From: Oscillospiraceae bacterium
Lineage (GTDB): Bacteria; Bacillota; Clostridia; Oscillospirales; Ruminococcaceae
Direction: 5' to 3'
DNA: 45,811 nt
NCBI GenBank assembly: GCA_009778065.1
Contig: WRKM01000024.1
Span: 1 to 45,811 of the forward strand
Shown here: positions 33,722-42,285 of the stretch, piece by piece
Layout: the number at the start of each line of letters is the position of its first letter
Position numbering within the stretch: position 1 is the stretch's first letter
Program-made: the position numbers and the translations under genes
Notes under the pieces: generated by a model
What the model saw: the letters and a program-made list of their open reading frames with translations, nothing else
What the model was told of the DNA's origin: nothing
Database searches by the model: none

Positions 33722-33901
33722 AATCACCCGTTTGTTGACGGCAACAAGAGAATCGGAATCCTCGTTATGATGTCCTTTTTAGAAGCTAACGGTATTTTTC
33801 TCAACTGTAGCGATGGCGATTTAGTCAAGTTGGGATTAGGTCTTGCCGACTGCTCCCTTGACGAGGGAGATGTGCTTGATTTCATTATCGAACACAGTTA
33901 A
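33722..33901 (+). pseudogene. 3' remnant of a Doc/Fic-family toxin gene
   Basis: 59 in-frame codons beginning NHPFVDGNKRIG, the Fic/Doc active-site motif HPFxxGNKR, then the usual FLEANGI helix, ending in IIEHS and TAA. An in-frame TGA lies immediately upstream and no start exists, so the N-terminal half is missing. Doc toxins phosphorylate EF-Tu and are neutralised by Phd; no Phd gene is seen nearby. Base composition returns to the genome average exactly at this fragment, so it marks the right border of the AT-rich cassette. Confidence 0.85.
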
Positions 33902-34029
33902 TCTGCTTCCGCTAATAACCATATAACTCCTTTTACCCGGACTCCTTTTCGCAAAAAATCGAACCCCACAAAAAGCAGATGCTTTATTGAGTAATACTAT
34001 ATCATGTATGCGTGTGTGCTTTCCTGCAT

Positions 34030-34058
34030 ATAAACCGGAGCGATTCCGGTTTTTTTTA
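34030..34058 (+). terminator. Intrinsic terminator after the Doc remnant
   Basis: AACCGGA-GCGA-TTCCGGTT followed by seven or more T on the plus strand, between the Doc remnant and the histidine-kinase promoter. Confidence 0.75.
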
Positions 34059-34087
34059 TAATATGCAGTAAAATACAGTTCCAAACA

Positions 34088-34116
34088 TTGACAACTTTAT
34101 CATTTTATAGTATAAT
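34088..34116 (+). promoter_or_regulatory. Consensus promoter of the histidine-kinase operon
   Basis: TTGACA (34088-34093), a 17-bp spacer and TATAAT (34111-34116), giving a leader of about 115 bases before the kinase start. Confidence 0.85.
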
Positions 34117-34237
34117 AGCATAAAACATAGCATAATAACACAAGCATTTGAATACTATCATTTTCTTATTCCTGCATATAGTCTCTCCACGGTATAAAAA
34201 GCATCGTTTCTTATTCTATAGTTTATAAAGGATTTTA

Positions 34238-37200
34238 ATGTTTATGAAAATTCACAGTAAGATTTTAAGCGGTTTTTTAATTACAGCATTACTCGGTATT
34301 GCCTTAGGTATCGCCTCTATGTTCTGGACGAGCCGTCTGTTACGAGAGTCGGATGCCTTATCCGCTATTCAGGAAGAATCCGCCGATTTTAACGAGATAT
34401 TAGGCTCGCATTATATGTGGAAAAGTAACCTGATTGAAACGGTTATGACCGGGAAAGAGTTCGCCGGTGTCCTCGATTCGGAAAGCTGTGTATTGGGTAT
34501 ATGGATGAGGAGCGAAGCGGCAAAGGAAATAAAAGACGATGAGATACTAACGCGGCTCGAAAACCTGAAAATCCCGCATAAGACCCTGCACCAAGAGGCG
34601 CAGGAGGTAGTCCGTTTAAAGTATAGCGGGGATATGAGCGGGGCGTTAGAGGTTTTAGAGCATAGTATTTTTCCGATGTTTTCTGTAATTGTCGATGAAC
34701 TCACAGGTATTATGAATCGTCATAACAGGCTAATTGAGGATAAAAACTATGACATTCGCGCTATAGTCATGTCTGCGAACGCCGTCACAATGATTCTTCT
34801 CTTCATGGTCGCGATGGCGAGCGTGTTTTTTACCTATAATATAATAAAAACCCTTAACAGAATAATCACCGCTTTAAATGAATCCGTGGTGGCGGCGAAA
34901 CTCAGCAAGAAAATGACCGATACATTAAATAATATGGCTATGACGTTTCTGTCGCGTACAGAACGCACCTTCGATGATATAATAATGGTCGGTATGGGTC
35001 TGATAGCGGATACAGCGGATTTAGATAAGATGTCTGTCTGGCGGAATTATTCTACAACAGACGGAATATACACCTTGCGGGTATATAGCTGGGACAAAAA
35101 CCCAAACGCTGATGAATCCGAAGATGAGGTGTCGAGTATTTCTTATGACAGAATCATACCGCATCTGAAAGAAGTCCTTATAAAAGGCGATTCAATAAAC
35201 AGCCCCGTAAACCTTCTGCCCGAAGCGAGCTTTTTGAGTGATAACGGCGCGGCGTCGGCTTTTATTACCCCTATTTTCTTAAAAGGAGATTTTTGGGGCT
35301 TTGTGCTTTTCTCCGATAGTAAGAATGAGCGTTATTTTAGCGGTGATTGTGCCGAAATGATGCGTTCGGCGGCGTTTCTGTGTGCAAACGCTATTGTACG
35401 TACTGAAATGGAACTTGATGTCGCCGGTACAAATGAAATGCTTCTATCAAGGCTGAGACAGCAGGAGCTTATCAGCGAGGTATCGAAAAGTTTTGTTTCG
35501 TCGGGCGAGTCAGAGGTTTTGATAAATCAATCAATAGAAAGATTCGGTCAACACTTAGAGGCATCGAGAATCTGCGTTTATGAAATAGATTACGAGAATA
35601 ATAACACCATACTGTCATACAGTTGGGAGGAGGATGGCATACCGAAGCCTGAGAGTCATTCACCAAAGCTTTATGAATTCGCCCATGACCAATTTCCGGA
35701 AACCCTCAACGGTCACGATGAAGCACTTACGTTTTTCAGTTGTGACGTCAGCTCCGAGCCGATTTTAAAAGAGATTGTCGCAGAGGAAGTGAAGGCTGTC
35801 GCAGGCGCCGCGTTTTACATAGGCGGCAAGCTTCGAGGTGTTTTGAGCGTGGAGCAGTGCGACAAGACGCGCGAGTGGCAGGAAATAGAGGTATCGTTTA
35901 CCGCTACGGTCGCGAGTATATTGGCGGGTGCGGTTATGCGGGCTCATATGGAGGCAAAGCTTAAATCCGCGCTTGAACACGCTACCGCCGCTTCACAGGC
36001 GAAGGGTGATTTCCTTTCTAATATGTCGCACGAAATGCGGACACCGCTCAATACTATAATGGGCATGGCTTCAATCGGAAAAAACGCTCTCGATGTAAAA
36101 CGTAAGGATTACGCACTTGAGAAAATAGAAGAAGCGTCATCTCATCTGCTCGGAGTAATTAACGACGTACTCGATATGTCAAAAATAGAAGCCAATAAAT
36201 TAGAGCTTATTATAGCTGACTTTTCATTTGAAAAGATGCTTAAAAAAGCCCTTAATGCTATCTCTTTCCGTAGCGAACAAAAACACCAGAACCTGACCAT
36301 TACGGTGGACGGGCGGATTCCGCGTACCTTGAGCGGAGACGACCAGCGGCTGACACAGGTAATAATAAACCTATTGAGTAACGCGGTGAAATTCACCGAA
36401 GAACAGGGGAGTATAACCCTCACCGCTTCGCTTTCGGATAAAACGGACGATGTATATACAATTGAAATCAAGGTCGTCGATACAGGTATAGGAATCACAA
36501 AGGAGCAACAGGAAAAGCTTTTCCACGCTTTTGAACAGGCAGACGGCGGCAGGTCGCGCAGATTCGGCGGTACGGGACTCGGACTCGCAATTTCAAAGCG
36601 TATAGTAGAGCTTATGGATGGCGAAATCGGCGTCGAATCCGAATACGGAAAAGGCTCTGAGTTTAAGTTTACCTTTAAAGCTACCGAGGGGAGCGGTTCC
36701 GCCTTTACACCCCTCGATTCGAGCGTTAACTGGAATAGCGTCAGAATCTTAGCGGTTGATGACACGGAGGAAACACTGTCATATTTGGGTGAGGTATTTA
36801 AACGTCATAAGCTCGTATTTGAAACAGCCTTGAGCGGAGAAGAAGCCATTAAAAAAATTAAAGAGTCCGGCGGTTACGACATGTATTTTGTGGACTATAA
36901 AATGCCGGGAATGGATGGGTTTGAGTTAACGCGGTTAATTAAAAAACACGACGCCGACAGGAAGAGCGTGGTAATTATGATTTCCGCTACTGACTGGTCG
37001 ATAATACAAGACCGCGCAGAGGATGCGGGAATTGATAAATACCTCACAAAACCGCTGTTTGCCTCTGATATTATAGATTGTATGAATACCTGTCTTGACA
37101 TAAACAGCGTGAGTACGAAAAACCAAAAGCACACGGTAAAAGATGATGAACTGAAAGGTCACCGTCTCCTACTTGCGGAAGATGTGGATATAAACCGTGA

Positions 37201-37528
37201 TATTTTCATATTGAGTATGGAGCATACCGGAGCGCAGATAGATTGTGCGTCAAATGGTCGTGAAGCACTCGAAATGGTTTTGAAAAATCCGGACGTATAC
37301 GAGCTTATTCTAATGGATGTGCAGATGCCGGAAATGGACGGGCTTGAATCCACCCGCAGGATACGCGAAAACGGTATTAAAACCCCGATTATAGCCCTGA
37401 CTGCCAACGTATTTAAAGAGGACATTGAAAAATGTCTTGCCGCAGGGATGGACGACCACCTCGGAAAACCGCTCGACATGGCTAAGGTTGCGGCTAAAAT
37501 CCGCAAGCATATAAAACAGCGTGATTAA
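34238..37528 (+). CDS. Membrane hybrid histidine kinase with GAF and two receiver domains
   Basis: 1096 residues. TM helix one (about 8-30), an extracytoplasmic helical sensor, TM helix two (about 180-203), then two GAF-like domains (about 225-390 and 400-580). HisKA has the phosphoacceptor in FLSNMSHEMRTPLN near 600, and HATPase has NLLSNAVKF, DTGIGI and GGTGLGLAIS. Two REC domains follow, with Asp in FVDYKMPGMDG and LMDVQMPEMDG. It senses an unknown outer signal and runs a phosphorelay; there is no Hpt domain in the protein. AAAGGA precedes the ATG by 5 bases. The gene directly downstream encodes a REC-GGDEF protein, its likely output. Confidence 0.9.
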   Translation: MFMKIHSKILSGFLITALLGIALGIASMFWTSRLLRESDALSAIQEESADFNEILGSHYMWKSNLIETVMTGKEFAGVLDSESCVLGIWMRSEAAKEIKDDEILTRLENLKIPHKTLHQEAQEVVRLKYSGDMSGALEVLEHSIFPMFSVIVDELTGIMNRHNRLIEDKNYDIRAIVMSANAVTMILLFMVAMASVFFTYNIIKTLNRIITALNESVVAAKLSKKMTDTLNNMAMTFLSRTERTFDDIIMVGMGLIADTADLDKMSVWRNYSTTDGIYTLRVYSWDKNPNADESEDEVSSISYDRIIPHLKEVLIKGDSINSPVNLLPEASFLSDNGAASAFITPIFLKGDFWGFVLFSDSKNERYFSGDCAEMMRSAAFLCANAIVRTEMELDVAGTNEMLLSRLRQQELISEVSKSFVSSGESEVLINQSIERFGQHLEASRICVYEIDYENNNTILSYSWEEDGIPKPESHSPKLYEFAHDQFPETLNGHDEALTFFSCDVSSEPILKEIVAEEVKAVAGAAFYIGGKLRGVLSVEQCDKTREWQEIEVSFTATVASILAGAVMRAHMEAKLKSALEHATAASQAKGDFLSNMSHEMRTPLNTIMGMASIGKNALDVKRKDYALEKIEEASSHLLGVINDVLDMSKIEANKLELIIADFSFEKMLKKALNAISFRSEQKHQNLTITVDGRIPRTLSGDDQRLTQVIINLLSNAVKFTEEQGSITLTASLSDKTDDVYTIEIKVVDTGIGITKEQQEKLFHAFEQADGGRSRRFGGTGLGLAISKRIVELMDGEIGVESEYGKGSEFKFTFKATEGSGSAFTPLDSSVNWNSVRILAVDDTEETLSYLGEVFKRHKLVFETALSGEEAIKKIKESGGYDMYFVDYKMPGMDGFELTRLIKKHDADRKSVVIMISATDWSIIQDRAEDAGIDKYLTKPLFASDIIDCMNTCLDINSVSTKNQKHTVKDDELKGHRLLLAEDVDINRDIFILSMEHTGAQIDCASNGREALEMVLKNPDVYELILMDVQMPEMDGLESTRRIRENGIKTPIIALTANVFKEDIEKCLAAGMDDHLGKPLDMAKVAAKIRKHIKQRD

Positions 37529-37567
37529 ATTTAATAAACTTAAATTATAAGAAAGGGAAAAAACACC

Positions 37568-38569
37568 GTGCATTTATCAGAAAACGACAGCATAATGACA
37601 GGAAAAAACATGACATATTCGTCGGGGTCGTTAACGAACGATTATACCACGGCGGAAAAAAACAGCGTACTCGTAGTAGACGATGAAAAATCAAATATTA
37701 TGATATTGACGGCTATTTTGAGCGAGGAGTATACCGTTTATGCGGCGAAAAGCGGTAAAGATGCTGTCGAGGTCGCAAAAAAATATCTGCCCGATGTAAT
37801 ATTACTTGATATTCTCATGCCGGACATGGACGGTCATCAGGTGCTTTCTTTACTGAAAAGCAGAGAAGAAACCTACCAAATTCCCGTTATTTTGGTGACA
37901 GGGCTTAGTGAACCCGATGAAGAGGAAAAGGGGTTACGAATGGGAGCCGCAGATTATATACGAAAGCCGTTCAGCCCCGCTATAATCAAGCTCAGGGTTT
38001 TTAACCAGATTCAAATGCGTAACCAGCTGAATATAATAAGAAAGTTAAGTATGACCGACCAACTCACGGGCGTACCTAACAGAAGAAATTTCGATTATCG
38101 CATAAATCTCGAATGGAGTCACGCAAGAAGAAATAAAATGCCGCTTTCTGTCTTCTTTGTCGATATTGACCATTTTAAAAAATATAATGACCGATTCGGA
38201 CATATACAGGGCGATGTAGCTATACAGACTGTGGCAAAGGCGATTATATTGTCGCTTAAACGACCTAACGACTTTACCGCCCGGTGGGGCGGGGAAGAAT
38301 TTGTCGTTCTGCTCCCTGCGACCCCTGAAGCGGGCGTGCTTGAAGTAGCTGAGATAATACGTAAAAATATAAACGATACATCTATCGCCGGTACAGACCC
38401 CGATGCAAAAAACGTAACCGTAAGTATCGGTACAAACACGATTATACCGGAACGCGAAAGCTTAATGGAAAGTTTTCTGTCGAACGCAGACAGCGCACTC
38501 TACAACGCAAAAAAAGCGGGAAGAAACAGGGTTTGCAAATATACGCCGAACCCCGCCGTTGAAGTGTAA
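37568..38569 (+). CDS. REC-GGDEF response regulator (diguanylate cyclase)
   Basis: 333 residues: a REC domain (about 33-155; Asp in LLDILMPDMDG, Lys in IRKPF) and a GGDEF domain (about 165-325) with the active-site GGEEF. RPND five residues before it is a canonical RxxD inhibitory site, so it should make c-di-GMP and be product-inhibited. It starts at GTG (37568) with AAAGGG 10 bases upstream and follows the hybrid kinase by 39 bases, forming one operon. No c-di-GMP riboswitch or EAL gene is seen in the window. Confidence 0.92.
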   Translation: MHLSENDSIMTGKNMTYSSGSLTNDYTTAEKNSVLVVDDEKSNIMILTAILSEEYTVYAAKSGKDAVEVAKKYLPDVILLDILMPDMDGHQVLSLLKSREETYQIPVILVTGLSEPDEEEKGLRMGAADYIRKPFSPAIIKLRVFNQIQMRNQLNIIRKLSMTDQLTGVPNRRNFDYRINLEWSHARRNKMPLSVFFVDIDHFKKYNDRFGHIQGDVAIQTVAKAIILSLKRPNDFTARWGGEEFVVLLPATPEAGVLEVAEIIRKNINDTSIAGTDPDAKNVTVSIGTNTIIPERESLMESFLSNADSALYNAKKAGRNRVCKYTPNPAVEV

Positions 38570-38622
38570 CAGGCGGGGAGCAATGCGTTTATATTCGCTC
38601 TTTATAATATTTAAAAAAGGGG

Positions 38623-38651
38623 TTGCTTTTTACAAGAATACAGTATATAAT
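38623..38651 (+). promoter_or_regulatory. Promoter of the AbrB-PIN operon (38.7 kb)
   Basis: TTGCTT, a 17-bp spacer and TATAAT, 39 bases upstream of the antitoxin start. The same TTGCTT -35 is used by the PIN operon at 5.1 kb. Confidence 0.75.
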
Positions 38652-38689
38652 AAAAGTAAGGAATGTAATATTTGTAATGGGAGGTAAAT

Positions 38690-38965
38690 ATGGAAGTCGC
38701 TAAAATCACAAGTAAAGGTCAAATTACAATCCCTATTGACATTCGCAAGAAACTTGGTGTTCGCGAAGGTGATAAGGTTATATTTGTGGAAGACGCAGGG
38801 CGTATTGTTATCGGTAATGCGACAAAAATCGCATTTGCCGAACTGCGTGCCGCCTTTTCGGGCGAGGCTGAACGTCTTGGAATAAAGGATGAGCAAGATA
38901 TTGTCGCAATGGTTGACGAAGTGCGGACGGAAATGTGGGAGAAGCGTTATGCGAATAATGATTGA
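38690..38965 (+). CDS. AbrB/MazE-family antitoxin
   Basis: 91 residues. The SpoVT/AbrB swapped-hairpin domain (MEVAKITSKGQITIPIDIRK...GDKVIFVE) binds DNA, and the C-terminal ~45 residues would contact the toxin. RBS GGGAGG. The end overlaps the PIN gene by 17 bases. It closely resembles the antitoxin at 45.1-45.3 kb in layout, suggesting related modules. Confidence 0.88.
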   Translation: MEVAKITSKGQITIPIDIRKKLGVREGDKVIFVEDAGRIVIGNATKIAFAELRAAFSGEAERLGIKDEQDIVAMVDEVRTEMWEKRYANND

Positions 38966-39350
38966 TACAAATGTTTTTATATCTGCGCTTGTTCTTTCAT
39001 CGCCATATTTAACAAAGCTAATAAACGTCATCGCCGAGAATCACACAATAGTTTTATCGACATATTTAGTTGACGAAATAAAAGAAACAACGAGACAAAA
39101 ATTTCCATTAAAATATGAAATTTTGGAAGAAAAATTAAAGGAAATTCCATTTATCCTTTTATACACGCCGGAGAAAATAAAACCCCAAAATTATCCGAAT
39201 ATAAGAGATATTAAAGATTTGCCGATACTCGTTTCAGCTCTAAACGAAGATGTTGACGTTATACTGACAAATGACAAGGACTTCGCTGAATTAGAGATTG
39301 ATTATCCCGAAGTATTAAATCCAAAGCAATTTGTAGAAAAGTATTGTTAG
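38949..39350 (+). CDS. PIN-domain toxin
   Basis: 133 residues starting MRIMIDTNVFISAL. The first Asp is in IDTN, a mid-domain acidic residue follows, and IRDIKDLPILVSAL and LTNDKDFAEL carry the late acidic residues. The ATG at 38949 follows GGGAG with an 8-nt spacer and overlaps the antitoxin stop; the longer frame lies inside the antitoxin gene. A probable endoribonuclease of the PIN_3 type. Confidence 0.87.
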   Translation: MRIMIDTNVFISALVLSSPYLTKLINVIAENHTIVLSTYLVDEIKETTRQKFPLKYEILEEKLKEIPFILLYTPEKIKPQNYPNIRDIKDLPILVSALNEDVDVILTNDKDFAELEIDYPEVLNPKQFVEKYC

Positions 39351-39391
39351 TTGAAGAAACGTCGGGGCAAACATTCTAATATTTTATAAAT

Positions 39392-39425
39392 AAAGCACTT
39401 CGCTTTGAGTAATGAAGTGCTTTTT
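39392..39425 (+). terminator. Terminator of the AbrB-PIN operon
   Basis: AAAGCACTTC pairs with GAAGTGCTTT around a 12-nt loop, with a T-run on the plus strand and a weaker one on the minus strand. Confidence 0.8.
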
Positions 39426-39498
39426 ATTAGTCGAATAATTTATTTACTGCAACCTTTAGGGGAGCAATAATTTTGATTGCGGTGGCAAAAGCCGCTGT

Positions 39499-39957
39499 TT
39501 AAAGTTGCTCGGCTTGCCGTTCGTACAGATTGTTTTCTATCTGCTCTTTAAGCGTGTCAACCGACCACCCTGACTCCCTGTTGCGTTTCGCGTACCATAA
39601 ATAGATTTCGCGGTCTTTAATCTTATCCAAAAGCGTAGTGTTGTGTTTCCATGTTAATTGTGCGGTTAGCGACTGCACAGTTTCAAAATCGGGAAACATC
39701 TTTGCAAACTTCGACATATATTTCAGATTACGGATAGAATAACCCATGGTGTCGGGGAAGTCGTGCTTGATGTCACGCGCAAGATTCACAACAAATTTAT
39801 GTCCCCATGCGCTGTTCTCGTTTATCACACACCCTATGTTCCAGTACAGCATGAGCAACTCGCTGTTGGTGGTAGTTATAACACGATACTGCGCTTGTTT
39901 TATTCTTGTGTTAATATCGTTCAGGATAAAAACGTAGTCGTTATTATTTATCTGCAT
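39499..39957 (-). CDS. DUF1016 N-terminal-domain protein lacking its nuclease half
   Basis: 152 residues matching the N-terminal (DUF1016/YhcG_N) domain: QAQYRVITTTNSELLMLYWNIG, YSIRNLKYMSKFAKMFPD, QLTWKHNTTLL, and a final YERQAEQL. Full-length relatives continue with a ~170-residue PDDEXK nuclease domain, but here a stop follows at once, and the next 100 bases on that strand encode nothing similar. The start is good (GAGAGG, ATG). This is either a truncated remnant or a stand-alone N-terminal domain acting as a DNA-binding or inhibitory partner. It lies in the TA-rich island. Confidence 0.8.
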   Translation of the reverse strand: MQINNNDYVFILNDINTRIKQAQYRVITTTNSELLMLYWNIGCVINENSAWGHKFVVNLARDIKHDFPDTMGYSIRNLKYMSKFAKMFPDFETVQSLTAQLTWKHNTTLLDKIKDREIYLWYAKRNRESGWSVDTLKEQIENNLYERQAEQL

Positions 39958-40092
39958 TGTTTACCTCTCGAATATTTTATGTGGGACTTCCCTCGTATTA
40001 TACAATTATTATATAAAATAAAAGGCGCGGTGTCAACCCCCAAAAGCGGCGACAATTCAAAAAAACTCGGTTGAAAAATAATGAGAGGTTCA

Positions 40093-40818
40093 CTACTCCA
40101 ACCCCCACCCATTATCCCCATGATAAATCATCAGCTTGCTCATGCCGCCGTCGATTATAAAGTTCTCGCCGGTGATGAAACCCGCCTTGTCACTACACAA
40201 AAATAAAACCATCTCGGCAATATCCGCCGGAGTTCCGACACGAGCGGCGGGGTGTTGCCGCTTGTCCTGCGCGGAGTGTTCGGGCGTGTCGGACGTTTCA
40301 ATCCATCCGGGGCTGATGCAATTCACCCGCGCTTTTCCCGAAAGGCTCACCGCCATTGAGTGTGTCAGCGCAACGATTCCGCCTTTCGCCGATGTGTACG
40401 CCTCGGTGTCGGGGTGCGATTGAAACGCGCGAGTTGAGGCGATGTTAATAATCAAAGCGTTTGGCGTGAGCAGATTGTTACGCAATAATAGGCTTGTCAA
40501 AAAATACGGCGCAGTGACCCCGACACGCTGAACATACTCAAAGTCCTCGTAACTGCAATCCGATAAAATCCCGCGCCGACTTACGCAGGCATTATTAATC
40601 AAACAATCCACCGGGCGGTCTAACGACTTCACGAAATTTTCAAGCATGTTCTTGTCGGCAATGTCGCCGCAGAAGAACCGCAAGCACTCGTGGGAGTAGG
40701 TCGGCGCGGCGATGTCGATAACGGAAACACTTGCGCCGCCTTTTAAAAACATTTCGGTGACACAACGACCTATGCCGTTCGAGCCGCCGGTTACTATGAT
40801 ATGTTTGTTGTTACTCAT
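40093..40818 (-). CDS. Short-chain dehydrogenase/reductase
   Basis: 241 residues with TGGSNGIG (10-17, NAD(P) binding), NNAC, the catalytic YTSAK, and SPGWIETS. Substrate unknown. The ATG at 40818 overlaps the stop of the DUF503 gene (TATGAGTAA) and has GGAGTGG upstream, so the two genes are coupled. Confidence 0.9.
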   Translation of the reverse strand: MSNNKHIIVTGGSNGIGRCVTEMFLKGGASVSVIDIAAPTYSHECLRFFCGDIADKNMLENFVKSLDRPVDCLINNACVSRRGILSDCSYEDFEYVQRVGVTAPYFLTSLLLRNNLLTPNALIINIASTRAFQSHPDTEAYTSAKGGIVALTHSMAVSLSGKARVNCISPGWIETSDTPEHSAQDKRQHPAARVGTPADIAEMVLFLCSDKAGFITGENFIIDGGMSKLMIYHGDNGWGLE

Positions 40819-41086
40819 AAGCCACTCCAATCAATTCTGCATCGGGGTTATTTTCCATGAAACGGACAACTTCATCGAGAGAGTTCTGTGCATGAGCCAT
40901 GTCGCCCGACACAACAGCGACTCCGAGTGTCAGCGTTTGGTGAATGTCTTGCGTGGCGACTTCTGCGACAGACACATTGAATCGCCGCCGTGTTTTGTCG
41001 ATAAGACTACGGCAAACCTGCCGCTTGTCCTTGAGAGAGGCGGCGTGAGAAATATGGAAAGTTAGCTTGGCTGATAAAGTGTGCAT
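40811..41086 (-). CDS. DUF503 (YlxP-like) protein
   Basis: 91 residues, starting MHTLSAKLTFHISHAASLKDKRQV. The SLKDKR motif, the FNVSVAEV strand, and the VRFMENNPDAEL end are typical of the DUF503/YlxP family, which is usually encoded near rbfA/infB and linked to ribosome function. The start at 41086 follows AGGAG with an 8-base spacer; a longer frame to 41194 crosses a terminator. Coupling to an SDR gene is not the family's usual place. Confidence 0.85.
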   Translation of the reverse strand: MHTLSAKLTFHISHAASLKDKRQVCRSLIDKTRRRFNVSVAEVATQDIHQTLTLGVAVVSGDMAHAQNSLDEVVRFMENNPDAELIGVAYE

Positions 41087-41187
41087 GGTTTTTTCTCCTC
41101 TTTCAAGCAATAGCGTGTTTGTGCTTATCGATTTTCGGGTTTTGGTATTTTTACCTGCTTTTAGCTCCTCGTAATCAATAAAAATTG

Positions 41188-41215
41188 CTCCCACACATTT
41201 TTATTTGTGCGGGAG
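41188..41215 (-). terminator. Terminator after the DUF3800 gene
   Basis: On the minus strand CTCCCGCACA pairs with TGTGTGGGAG (one G-U), then CAATTTTT. It separates DUF3800 from the DUF503/SDR pair. Confidence 0.75.
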
Positions 41216-41285
41216 TCCCCACTTTAACCTTTATTAACGAACGGCAAAGTAAACCTTACCGCTCTTTAACCACTATCAATATATA

Positions 41286-41972
41286 TTACGGAAAATGAGT
41301 AATAATTAAATTGTTATCATCAGGGAAGCTATTAATTTTTGCATAGTAAAAAATGCGATTTGCGATAATGTCGGCGGCTCTCACTAAATGTACGGCTTTT
41401 GAATTACAATACTTCAAGTTCACGCTTTTCAATCCGGTAAATATTGGAGGGTAAAATGCATTGTAGTTTAAATTATATGTTCCGCGCTTGTATTCCTGCT
41501 CTAAAGCCTCCCTCAATTCATATAACCCGTTTGTCGCTGTTGTATGCTCGTCAACATAAGCATAAATATTTTCGACTTCTTTATTAATTATAATACCGCG
41601 ACGCATAAGTTCTTCAAATGAACGCTTTAATGAGATTTTGAATATATAATCTAAATACCTCTGCTTGTCCTTCTTATGAGAAAATATATTCTTTAATACT
41701 TCCTTTTGTTGGACAACAGCTCCGAATTTTATACATTGATTCAATGAGCGGTAAAGTTTACCCTTTTCATCGTTTCTTAGTCTACTGGCTTTTAATTCAA
41801 CGTCAAGCGCATATCCTCCTGACGTTCTTATGTCTTTCTCGGCTTTAATAAATTTTCGGGTATTAATATCCTTATCATCTTTGCTTAAAAATATCAAACC
41901 GCCAAATACAAAAAAATCGTTATGCACTTTATCAAGCGTTCCTGATTCATCGGAGAAAACAAAAATATTCAT
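41286..41972 (-). CDS. DUF3800 family protein (RNase H-like fold)
   Basis: 228 residues. FSDESGT at 7-13, AYVDEHTT near 140 and LVRAADIIAN near 195 place the conserved acidic residues of DUF3800, a family predicted to adopt an RNase H-like nuclease fold and found in defence and mobile contexts. AGAGGG precedes the ATG. A structured RNA with its own promoter ends in a terminator 19 bases upstream of the start, the layout known for the 'DUF3800' RNA motifs. More AT-rich than the adjoining SDR gene. Confidence 0.85.
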   Translation of the reverse strand: MNIFVFSDESGTLDKVHNDFFVFGGLIFLSKDDKDINTRKFIKAEKDIRTSGGYALDVELKASRLRNDEKGKLYRSLNQCIKFGAVVQQKEVLKNIFSHKKDKQRYLDYIFKISLKRSFEELMRRGIIINKEVENIYAYVDEHTTATNGLYELREALEQEYKRGTYNLNYNAFYPPIFTGLKSVNLKYCNSKAVHLVRAADIIANRIFYYAKINSFPDDNNLIITHFP

Positions 41973-41990
41973 ATTCCCTCTTTTATAAGT

Positions 41991-42086
41991 AAAAATCCGC
42001 CCGAAGGGCGGACCTCGTGACCGACGACTTTACAAGTCGCTTAAGCGTTAACTCGGTTACACGAGTATACAGCGCAATCTGCCTGC
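41991..42086 (-). ncRNA. Structured RNA upstream of DUF3800 (candidate DUF3800 RNA motif)
   Basis: The minus-strand promoter (42093-42121) would start a ~96-nt RNA that ends in a perfect terminator (TCCGCCC-TTC-GGGCGGA, then TTTTT). Between them is a long stem: CTCGTG plus ACCGA (plus-strand 42060-42065 and 42053-42057) paired with TCGGT-CACGAG, with an inner CGACTT/AAGTCG hairpin and a self-complementary CGCTTAAGCG segment. Several RNA motifs named DUF3800-I and onward have been described next to such genes; assignment to that group is inference. Confidence 0.6.
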
Positions 42087-42092
42087 AATTAT

Positions 42093-42121
42093 ATTATACG
42101 GCAGAAATAATGAAAAGTAAA
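42093..42121 (-). promoter_or_regulatory. Promoter of the DUF3800-associated RNA
   Basis: On the minus strand TTTACT, a 17-bp spacer and TATAAT. Confidence 0.7.
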
Positions 42122-42256
42122 CAGGTAATTTTTACAAATATTTTATCAAAACTTTGTTAAAAGTGGTCAAAAATAGCACGATTTACAAAGCCGTTAAGAC
42201 TTTCGCCGCTTTTGGTGATAATACGGTTATCATTCCCCGCCCCCCCTGTCAATATA

Positions 42257-42285
42257 ATAATAACATTCTTGCTATCGTTTGTCAA
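42257..42285 (-). promoter_or_regulatory. Additional minus-strand promoter upstream of the DUF3800 locus
   Basis: TTGACA, a 17-bp spacer and TATTAT on the minus strand. The -35 lies within a long imperfect hairpin (CTATCG...CGATAG around TTTGTC/GACAAA, about 42272-42300) that could be an operator. Downstream is only a 16-codon ORF (42183-42233, MITVLSPKAAKVLTAL) before the DUF3800 RNA promoter. Confidence 0.5.

Noticed and set aside
36142-36765. 207-codon frame opposite the histidine kinase
   Set aside because: Antisense of the HisKA/HATPase region; Ser-rich shadow without a start signal.
38577-38625. Possible c-di-GMP riboswitch after the diguanylate cyclase
   Set aside because: The short stretch has no recognisable GEMM core and only a weak AT-rich spacer before the TA promoter.
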